Source of the DNA: an uncultured Lentisphaerota bacterium
GTDB taxonomy: Bacteria; Verrucomicrobiota; Kiritimatiellia; CAIQIC01
Reading direction: 5' to 3'
NCBI GenBank assembly: GCA_903896925.1
Contig: CAITZM010000181.1
Span: 1-64,000 of the forward strand
Length of the DNA: 64,000 nucleotides
Made by a program: the position numbers and the translations under genes
Shown here: positions 17,075 through 24,443 of the stretch, one piece after another
How positions within the stretch are numbered: position 1 is the first letter of the stretch
Layout of the letters: each line of letters opens with the position of its first letter
The notes under the pieces: generated by a model
Databases searched by the model: none
The model's input: the letters and a program-made list of their open reading frames with translations, nothing else
What the model was told of the DNA's origin: nothing

Positions 17075-19063
17075 TCACAGGGTCGTGGCCTCGGTGGTCA
17101 GCTGCGGCACGCGAAAGCGTCTGCGGGTGGTGGGGCAAAGCAAGGTGTGGCCCGAATAATAGACCGGCACATCGAGGGCCGCGTCCGCTTCCGTCACGTG
17201 CACGCGCCAGGTCTGCCCCTCGCGCTCGCACCGGGCCGGATGCAGGGCGGCGGGATCGTCCTGCCGGATGGAAGGGATCAAACCGAGCCGGGCCAGGAAA
17301 TAGAGCACCGGCACCTCGGCCCACTGCGGCTTGACGTCGGCGGGCCGCACGGCGAGACCCTTGCCGCCGGCCACGGAGCTCGGGCTGTGTCCCAGCGCGC
17401 TGTTGGGCAGATACACCACATGGTTGGAGAAGGATTCGGCCGCGCGGACGACCTCGGGGGCATGTTGCAGCATGAACGAGCGCGCGATGAAGGAGATTTC
17501 GGCGATCTTGGACATGTTCAGCGCATAGGTCTGGGTGGCGGCGTTCCACACCCAGGGACTCTCGTCGAGCTGGACCAGCTCCCGCAGCACGTCGGCCTTG
17601 GAAATGGCGACGATGATGGGCTTGGCGTATTTCACGTCCGCCTTCAGGCCCAGGTATTTGCGGATGCGGCCCACCATCTCCACCAGCAGGACATCCTGCC
17701 GCTGCACCAGGTCCTTGCGCTGCAGCTGCAAATCCGCACTATGCACCACGCGCCGGAAGCGTGGATCCTTGGTGGGGTCAAACAGGAACAGCAGGCCCTC
17801 TGCATGGATCAAGTGCCGGGTGCCGGGGTTGATGGAGGAATCGGCGCCGGGCTGGAAATGTTCGCCAGCATTGTCGTAGAAGATCAAGGTGCGCTGGGCG
17901 TTGGTTTCGTCGATGCCTTCCAGCTTCCCCTGCTCCGCTTGCAGGGTGAACATGCAGGGCAAGGGCAGGAAAACGTTCATGCCATTCAACCGGATCTGGC
18001 GATAGAGGTTGTTCTGGATGAGCATTTCCGTCTTGGCGATGGTCTGCCAGGCGTTTTCGTCGGCTTGCAGGAACAGTTTTTCCTCGTAGTCGTTAAGCCA
18101 GTGGTTCGTGGTGGCGTCCACATCCGTGTAGCGCATCGAAAATAGCTCCGGCAAGGTGGTCCGCAGCTTCCAACTCATGCTGGCCAGCAGATAGGATTTG
18201 CCACTGCTGGGCGCGCCGACGATGGACATGAACAGCGGCGGCATGTTCAGCAGGGCCGCCGGGAGGCGCAGGTGACAGCGCGGGCAGGCCATGTCGGGGC
18301 AGATCATGCCGCCGGCATCCAGCGCCAGGCCTTCCGGCGTGAAGCGCGAAGGCAGGAAGCGCTGCGGTTCGTCAGAGCCTAACACAGGATCGCCGAGGAG
18401 GTCGGAATGGCTGGCGATATAGAGCACATCCTCCGGGGCAAAGCGGTGCCAGCAAAACGGACAGGTGGCCCGCTCGCGGTTCAGCGGGTCGTTGATGACG
18501 ACGGCGGCATCCTCCGCAGCCCCCGGAGCGCCCGTGAAAAGACCGGCCACCTCAAAGGCTTTCAGGCCGCCGGGTATGTCCGGCCGCCACACATCGTCGG
18601 TGGGCTGCAACGCCCCTTGATCTACGGCGTCGAACATCTGTGCCGAGGAGACCGGGCCGATCTGTTGCCCGCCATGGCTGTAGTACCATTGTTCCCCGGC
18701 ATCCGGCTGGGCCTCGGCCTGTTGAGCCACGACTTTTTTCCCGGCGGCGGCTTTTTCCGTTCCGTAGAACAGGGTGAAATGCATATCGGCGATCTGCAGA
18801 GGAACCTTTTCCTCACCCAGAACCGGCGTAATTTTTACGGTCTTGATCCGCTTGCCGTCAACCAGCGTCCCATTGCTGCTGTCCAGGTCATAGAGGAGAA
18901 GACTCTTGCCGTTCTGATTGACCTGCAGATGGAGGTTGGAAATGGAATCGTCCGCCAGTTTGACATCGCACTCGTCGCTCCGCCCGATGACAACCGGGAA
19001 AGTTTTGAACACGTGGAGGGCGCCACCGTGCGCGTCGATCAACTGCCAATATTTTTCTGCCAT
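17075..19063 (-). CDS. FHA-GYF-zinc ribbon-GTPase-like protein
   Basis: A 662-residue protein with four modules. Residues 1-100 are an FHA domain (GRSDECDVKL, SSNGTLVDGKRI), a phosphothreonine reader. Residues 124-165 are a GYF_2 domain (WYYSHGGQQIGPVSSAQM). Cys201/204 and Cys255/260/263 look like zinc ligands (CPFCW, CPRC). From 280 there is a P-loop NTPase with Walker A GAPSSGKS (283-290), a Walker B/G3-like IFYDNAGEHF (Asp397) and a G4-like SKAD (488-491). Those motifs fit a TRAFAC-type GTPase, probably the double-GTPase family associated with GAP1 proteins. It is the first certain gene of the unit. No Ser/Thr kinase for the FHA domain is present in the window, so the phosphorylated partner must be made elsewhere or be recognised unmodified. 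No strong ribosome site precedes the ATG. Confidence 0.8.
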   Translation of the reverse strand: MAEKYWQLIDAHGGALHVFKTFPVVIGRSDECDVKLADDSISNLHLQVNQNGKSLLLYDLDSSNGTLVDGKRIKTVKITPVLGEEKVPLQIADMHFTLFYGTEKAAAGKKVVAQQAEAQPDAGEQWYYSHGGQQIGPVSSAQMFDAVDQGALQPTDDVWRPDIPGGLKAFEVAGLFTGAPGAAEDAAVVINDPLNRERATCPFCWHRFAPEDVLYIASHSDLLGDPVLGSDEPQRFLPSRFTPEGLALDAGGMICPDMACPRCHLRLPAALLNMPPLFMSIVGAPSSGKSYLLASMSWKLRTTLPELFSMRYTDVDATTNHWLNDYEEKLFLQADENAWQTIAKTEMLIQNNLYRQIRLNGMNVFLPLPCMFTLQAEQGKLEGIDETNAQRTLIFYDNAGEHFQPGADSSINPGTRHLIHAEGLLFLFDPTKDPRFRRVVHSADLQLQRKDLVQRQDVLLVEMVGRIRKYLGLKADVKYAKPIIVAISKADVLRELVQLDESPWVWNAATQTYALNMSKIAEISFIARSFMLQHAPEVVRAAESFSNHVVYLPNSALGHSPSSVAGGKGLAVRPADVKPQWAEVPVLYFLARLGLIPSIRQDDPAALHPARCEREGQTWRVHVTEADAALDVPVYYSGHTLLCPTTRRRFRVPQLTTEATTL

Positions 19064-19094
19064 GGTAAAAATCCCGAAGGAGTCAACCCGGCGC

Positions 19095-19598
19095 TCAGGG
19101 CGCCGGGCTGAAGATGATCAGTTCGCGTAATTTGAGGCCATCAATCGCACGCTCGTTATAGGACGCCACCACCTTGCCGTCGGATCGGGTAAACCCCTTG
19201 GAAAGAAGCTCCCAAGAGCTCTGCCGGTTGCCAGGATCTTCGGACCACTTGATGGCGGGAGCCGGCACGGTCAAGTATTTGGCCTGCAAGTTTTCGGCTT
19301 GATTATAAGAACGGCAGTAGATGGCATTGCAGATCATTTTTTCGCCGGCAGGAATGAACCAAGCCACCACTTGGCAGGTGGGTGTCGGCGCATAAACGCA
19401 GACCAGCGAGGCCTTCCATTCCATCTTCAAGGGCGCTCCCCCAGGGAACATGCTCGGTCGCTCTAACTGCGCCTTTTCATAGCTGGCGCTGGGCTGACCG
19501 TAAAGACCGTCACACTGCTCGCGGGTGTCACCAACGCCGGCAAAAGAAGCCGTCACTGAGACCAAATAAGCCACGGTTACAAATGTACTGATTTTCAT
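19095..19598 (-). CDS. small secreted protein, unknown function
   Basis: A 167-residue protein with a signal peptide (MKISTFVTVAYLVSVTASFAG). The ATG at 19598 has GAGAAAGGA nine bases upstream. The mature part has four cysteines and segments such as CDGLYGQPSASYEKA and YNERAIDGLKLRELIIFSPAP. It resembles hypothetical secreted proteins of Verrucomicrobia-like genomes in which a short sequence with G-x-P-x-x-Y precedes a beta-rich domain, but I cannot name a family. It ends 31 bases before the GTPase gene and may be the first gene of the operon. Confidence 0.65.
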   Translation of the reverse strand: MKISTFVTVAYLVSVTASFAGVGDTREQCDGLYGQPSASYEKAQLERPSMFPGGAPLKMEWKASLVCVYAPTPTCQVVAWFIPAGEKMICNAIYCRSYNQAENLQAKYLTVPAPAIKWSEDPGNRQSSWELLSKGFTRSDGKVVASYNERAIDGLKLRELIIFSPAP

Positions 19599-20124
19599 AC
19601 TGACCATCCTTTCTCCAACTTTTGCGCCTCTCCATGAAAAACGCACACCATGGTTTGCATAGTTGGCGCATGGGCAAGGCAAGTCAACAAGAAAAGCCCG
19701 GCACAACGACAACTCCTGAGGCTGGCGCTTTCGTCGCGAGGGTTCGATCTGCACTTTTCACCGGTTGCCCCTGGCTGAATTCATGGCAGGGCTTCCGACA
19801 CGGGACAAGCAGCTTCCGGCCCCGCAGCCTCTCGGCCAGCAGGCTGGACCCTGGCGTCCGGCACCGCTTGTTCATTATGCATGACCGCGCTCTCCTCTCC
19901 GCCTATTGTCGGGCACAGTTTTCAGAGCATCCTCCACTCAGGGCAGTGCTGGCATCCTTCGGCACAGCCTGCAGTTCGCGAGCAGATTACCCCTTGCAAC
20001 AGGACAAATGATGTCCGTCTCAAAAAATTTACCCTGAAATTCACCCAAGCCTGGGTTTGGTTTGCACTTTGATACGAATGCTGCGAGCGGGATGAGGTCG
20101 ACAGCCGTTGCGTCTTGCCAATCG
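19599..20124. other. intergenic region
   Basis: About 525 bases upstream of the 19598 gene and downstream of the permease gene. No open frame has both a ribosome site and protein-like composition. G/C content rises toward 20.1 kb where host-type DNA begins. It probably contains the promoter of the GTPase operon, but I cannot place the boxes. Confidence 0.4.
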
Positions 20125-21345
20125 CTAGGGTTGCCAGCCGAGCAGGGCGAGGAGGGCGCCGTAGCCGAGGAGGTAGGCGACGGCCACGTGCCAGCCGTCG
20201 CGCAGCCAGGCGCCGACGGAGCGGGCCTGCGGATAGAGCGTCGCGAGCGCGACGCCCGCCGACGAGCCGAACCACACCATCGAGCCGCCGAAGCCGACGG
20301 CATACGCGAGGAAGCCCCAATCGTAGCCGCCCTGCTTCAGCGCCAGGGCCGTCAGCGGAATGTTGTCGAAGACCGCCGAGACGAAACCGAGGCCCAACGT
20401 CGAGCGCCAGCTGGCGGCGGGCAGCGTCTCCACCGGCATCATGGAAGCGGCCAGTACGAGGGCAAGCAGGAAGATGGCGCCGCGGAACGCCGCAGGCAGT
20501 GCGGCCCAGTGCGGCCTGCGCCAGCGCGCAGTCAGGAGAATCACCAGCCAGATCGCGCCCGCGATCCACGGGAAACGGCCCGCCTGCGCACCCAGCCACA
20601 GGTTGGCCGAGAGATTGGTGACGAGCGCCGCTCCGAGGATCAGGCCGACGATCGCCAGCCGCGCGCCATCGATGCGCAAGCCGGCGGGCACATCGCGCGT
20701 CAACGGATGGAAGGCCTGCTGCTGGCGCGCCGCGAAGAAGCCGAAGAACACCAGCGCGACGCCGGCGCCGACATAGGCATGCAGGACGCTGAGGGGACTG
20801 ACGCCGCCGAGCCAGAGCATGGTCGTGGTCGTGTCGCCCACGACGCTGCCGGCGCCGCCCGCGTTGCTGGCGGCGACGAGCGCGGCGAGATAACCGGTGT
20901 GCAGGCGCCCCTTGAACACGCTGGCGGCGATGGTGCCGCCGATGAGCGCGGCGGCAATGTTGTCGAGGATCGCCGAGAGCGCGAAGACCAGCACGAGCAG
21001 CAGGAAACAACCCGGCGCGCCGGCCGGCAGCAGGTGCGGCAGCCACGCGGGCAGGTGGCTCGCGGAAAAATGGTGGGCCAGCAGCGCAAAGCCGAGCAGC
21101 AGGCCGAGGATATTGAGCAGCATGACCCCCTCGCCCTGTACGTGCGCGAGGCAGCCGCTCCAGCCCGGGCCGTGCGGAAAACCGGCGACGAAAACCTTAT
21201 GGAGGGTGACCGCGACCAGGCCGGCGACGGCCACTTCCAAGGTGCGGCGATGGAGCAGCGCCACCCCGAGAAGGGTGAGGGCAAACAGGATGAATTCCAC
21301 CCGCACGCCGCACACCAACATGCCGCCCTGGATTGCCGCTACCAT
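20125..21345 (-). CDS. ArsB/NhaD-type ion transporter (IT superfamily permease)
   Basis: A 406-residue multi-pass membrane protein. The ATG at 21345 has TGAAGG six bases upstream, the TGA being the stop of the previous gene. Two inverted-repeat signatures typical of ArsB/NhaD/citrate-transporter proteins are visible: SAILDNIAAALIGGTIAASV with NAGGAGSVVGDTTTTMLWLG, and SAVFDNIPLTALALKQGG with GFGGSMVWFGSSAGVALA. The DN in each half is characteristic. The substrate cannot be told; Na+/H+ exchange of NhaD type is the likelier choice because no arsenic genes are near. An in-frame extension upstream exists only because the antisense frames in this G/C-rich DNA stay open. Confidence 0.75.
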   Translation of the reverse strand: MVAAIQGGMLVCGVRVEFILFALTLLGVALLHRRTLEVAVAGLVAVTLHKVFVAGFPHGPGWSGCLAHVQGEGVMLLNILGLLLGFALLAHHFSASHLPAWLPHLLPAGAPGCFLLLVLVFALSAILDNIAAALIGGTIAASVFKGRLHTGYLAALVAASNAGGAGSVVGDTTTTMLWLGGVSPLSVLHAYVGAGVALVFFGFFAARQQQAFHPLTRDVPAGLRIDGARLAIVGLILGAALVTNLSANLWLGAQAGRFPWIAGAIWLVILLTARWRRPHWAALPAAFRGAIFLLALVLAASMMPVETLPAASWRSTLGLGFVSAVFDNIPLTALALKQGGYDWGFLAYAVGFGGSMVWFGSSAGVALATLYPQARSVGAWLRDGWHVAVAYLLGYGALLALLGWQP

Positions 21346-21353
21346 GCTTGCCT

Positions 21354-21752
21354 TCAGGGTTTCTGGAGAAAGGCGTCGACAGCTACGCCGGGCGCCGCGA
21401 CCATGAGCTTTTTGACAGCCTGCACATTGCTCTTGTCCAGCAGGATGCGCTTCGTCTGTTCGCCTTCCAGCTGCAGCAGCACCTCGGCCGGCGCCTGGAC
21501 CGCAACGCCGCCGAGCGTCACGTTGCGCAACTGCAGCGAGCCCGATAGATAGATACCGGCCGGAAAGCGCACAGTGCCGCCGCCGGGCCAGCCGGCCACA
21601 TCGATCGCCTGCTGCAGCGCCGGCGTGCACAGCGTCTTGCCGTCGGACGCCGCGCCGAGCTCGGCGACGTTGAACAGTTTGCCTGCCGCGCTCGCCTGCA
21701 CCGCCAGCAACGCCACGGCAAACCCAGCCACCCGCCACATAAATCCGCGCAT
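21354..21752 (-). pseudogene. internally deleted GH28/pectate-lyase-like protein remnant
   Basis: A 132-residue frame with a signal peptide (MWRVAGFAVALLAVQASA) followed by the typical N-terminus of GH28 polygalacturonases and pectate-lyase-3 proteins (FNVAELGAASDGKT, TPALQQAIDVA, GGGTVRFPAGIYLSGSLQLR). After about residue 75 the text changes to what looks like the C-terminal end of the same family (LEGEQTKRILLDKSNVQAVKK). Full members have 400 or more residues with the catalytic Asp cluster in between, absent here. I infer an in-frame internal deletion, leaving a protein that could be made but not be active. Confidence 0.55.
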
Positions 21753-22299
21753 AGCTTGTTCCTCTCGCTGTGAAACCGCGCCACAGGCTGGCGCAAGCGC
21801 GTCCCGGAGTCAACCCCGCGCGGGGGTTTCCAACCTTGGATATATATCCCGAGCACATGGGCTGCTTAGATATGGCGGATGGGCGCAGAACGGGCGGTGA
21901 GACCAAGCGGGGGTATGGAGGTACGGGAGCTATGAACCAGATAGCCTGCAGGCTCGACCGTCCCGCAACCAGCAGGTGCGCCCCCTACCGGCGCAGTCTC
22001 ATTCGTGGAAGCGGCGTATCGCCGCTTGTCCCTGGCTACGCGGCGGGACGCCGCGTCTACGACATTCCGCGTCGAGTGTCAGGCGGTGACGCGATCGCCG
22101 TTGCTGTTTCGCTTTTTCGTACAGCCAGCCGGGAGCTCACCCCCCGCACCTGGTATGGGGCATCACCAACTCTTGGAGACGTTGCGGCCGGCATCCCAAG
22201 GTATGGAAAGAACCATGGGTTCTATTTCCAGGCCTTAAAACAAGCCGGGGCAGGTGCTGACGGGTCGCCTTTGGCGGGGACGCTTGCTATCTTCGGCGC
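21753..22299. repeat. intergenic region with short GC palindromes
   Basis: About 550 bases between the divergent GH28 remnant and the GH67-like gene. It holds decayed relatives of the palindromes seen elsewhere in host DNA, for example GGGGGTTTCCAACC near 21822 and GAAGCGGCGTATCGCCGCTT near 22008. No gene is supported; the open frame 21770-22303 has no ribosome site or family features. Confidence 0.4.
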
Positions 22300-23981
22300 A
22301 TGAAAATCTTCCGCTTTGTTTTTGGGGCGCTGGCCTTATGGGCTGGCGGCGCGGCAGCGGCGCAGGCGCCGCTGCTGCTGGGCAGCGGCGAGAAGGATTT
22401 CGCACGCTACCCGGAATACGGCATCCGCGTGGTCGTCAACGGCGACCTCAACCTGCTGGCCACCTATGATGCGGTCGCGCCGGGTCTGCTGCCGGCAGGC
22501 TCCGACGTGCGCAAGGACGTGGAGCACGCGCGGCGTTCGATACACGACCTCTGCGCAAAGGCCGCAGCGCACAAGCTGGAGCTCTGTTTTTCGACCGACG
22601 AGGTGAAGTTTCCCGTGCCGGTCTGGGACAAACTCCTCAAAGACGCGCCCGAGCGCGGCAGCAAAAACCGGATTGACCTGGCGAGCGAGGAGTTCTGGAA
22701 ATTCTATCGCGCGAAATATCGCGAGGTGCTCCAGGCTTTCCCTGAGGTGCGCTATGTGATGGTGCGCACCGGCGAGAACTACGCGAGCCACAAGAAGACG
22801 TTCGCGGGGCAGACGATCCGCGGCAAGAAGATCGACGACGCCTATTTCGTCCACATGCAGCGGCTGATCAACGAGACACGGCAACTCGTGGTGGACGAAG
22901 CCGGGCGCAAGCTGATCTGGCGCACATGGGACCTGGGCAACGAGGGCTTTCACGCGAACACCAACGTCTACGACCGCATCCTGGCAGGCGTGACCAACCG
23001 CACCGGGCTGCTCGTCGCGGTCAAACACGTACAGACCGACTACTGGCAATACAACGACTTCATCCCTGCATCGGGCGCGGCGGCGTGGACCAGATCATCG
23101 AGTTCCAATGCGCACGCGAGTACGAGGGCAAGGGCGCCTATCCGAACTACGTCGGCGGCGCGCATGGCGCGGATCTGCGCCGGGCGCTCGCGCTGGGCGC
23201 CAAGGGCGTCTGGTGCTGGGACTTCGGTGGCGGCTGGGGCGGGCCGCTGCTGAAAAATGATCTCTGGGTACGTCTCAATATCTACGCCACGACCCGCCTC
23301 GCTCAACATCCGGAACTTGAACCGGCAGCGGTTGCCAAGGAATGGGCCGCCACGCAGTTCGGCGAGCAGGCCGCCGGCGGCGTGACGGCGGCGCTGATGA
23401 AGTCGCACGAGTGCGTCCGCAAGCTGCTCTACATCGCGCCCTACGCGCAAGCGCACCGCGGCTGGCTGTCGAGCCGCAACCTGACGCGCGACGACATCAT
23501 CCGCGGCGAGAAAGAAATGCGCGGCCAGGGTGGCCTCAAGGTGATCTATACCGAGATCAAACCACAGCTCGAGGAGGCGCTGCGGGAAAAGCTCGAAGCG
23601 GTGGAACTCGCGCGCGACATGCAGACGGCCTTCGAGCACGAGCAGGCGCACATCGTCGCCTCCCGCGGCCAGCAGGCCTATGACGAGGCGCACACGGGCT
23701 TCGTCTACCTGCACAAGCTGAGCCAGGTGATGAGCACCTACGTGCGCGGCATGTTTCTTTTCTATCGCTGGCAGGAAACCAGGGCACCGGCGGACGCCGA
23801 GGCGGCGCTGCAGGAACTCACCGCGTGGCAGACAGCGTGGGCCGACTATCGCAGCGCAATGCCCAAGCTGCCCGGCGCCGCCACGCTCTACCGCTCGCAG
23901 TGCGAGCAGGAAGAAACCTCCACCTCCGGCGCGATGGCCGACACCTGCGAGAAAGCCCTCTCAACGCTGAAGAAGCGGTAG
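22300..23981 (+). pseudogene. GH67-like (alpha-glucuronidase-like) secreted protein with one frameshift
   Basis: The first frame (22300 to about 23067) starts with a signal peptide (MKIFRFVFGALALWAGGAAA) and reads a TIM-barrel-like sequence with YVMVRTGENY, WRTWDLGNEGFHAN and LLVAVKHVQTDYW. At about 23066 the meaningful frame shifts: CIGRGGVDQIIEFQCAREYE and the rest to KALSTLKKR at 23981 lie in another frame. One missing base after ATCCC near 23066 would restore a protein of about 560 residues. EFQ-x-REYEGKG and WCWDFGGGWGG recall GH67-type alpha-glucuronidases and related planctomycete proteins; the family call is tentative. The defect is either a real mutation or a base lost in a C run during sequencing. 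Confidence 0.55.
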
Positions 23982-24443
23982 GGCGTCCTTCAGCTAAAGG
24001 ACGCCCATGGTGTACTGCACGCGGATTTACCAACGCACCAAGACTGCGGCCTGCTTCGATGTTCATGGCCGCTGCCTCTTGTGGGCGGGAGCTCCAGCTC
24101 CCGCATGGGTGCGTTTATGTTCGCGGGAGCTGGAGCTCCCGCCCACAAAAACGGACAGGTACCGCGTCACTTCAGCTGTGGCGCGAACTATGCCCATTCT
24201 TCACCGATCGGGGTTCGGCTCCTACAACGCACGCTGGTGCGCGCGCTGCTCCAGTTATGTAGGAGCCCGGCCCTTGCCGGGCGAAGCAAGGGTTAGCTAC
24301 GCGGAAGTTGGATCTCTCGTCCACCATAATTGCCGTAGGTGCTACTGCCCCGTTCGTTCCGCATGCCACACACGCTGGGTGTCCTTCAGCTGAAGCACGC
24401 CCCTACAATCTTCGGCGGATTACACCGTTATCCGAACACGTCT
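23981..24443. repeat. stacked palindromes between two glycoside hydrolase genes
   Basis: No gene is present. A 10-bp perfect stem (23981-23990 with 23997-24006) begins on the last base of the stop codon of the previous gene and may act as a terminator, although no T run follows; a decayed copy lies near 24379-24402. A perfect 24-bp inverted repeat occupies 24081-24104 and 24123-24146, built from GTGGGCGGGAGCTCCAGC. A third, GCCCGG-CCCTTG-CCGGGC, lies at 24265-24282. These are members of the palindrome family repeated across host DNA here. Confidence 0.7.

Noticed and set aside
20062..21552. Long plus-strand frame of 496 codons opposite the permease gene
   Set aside because: Arg/Gly/Ala-rich text typical of antisense reading in GC-rich DNA; the minus strand encodes a clear permease.
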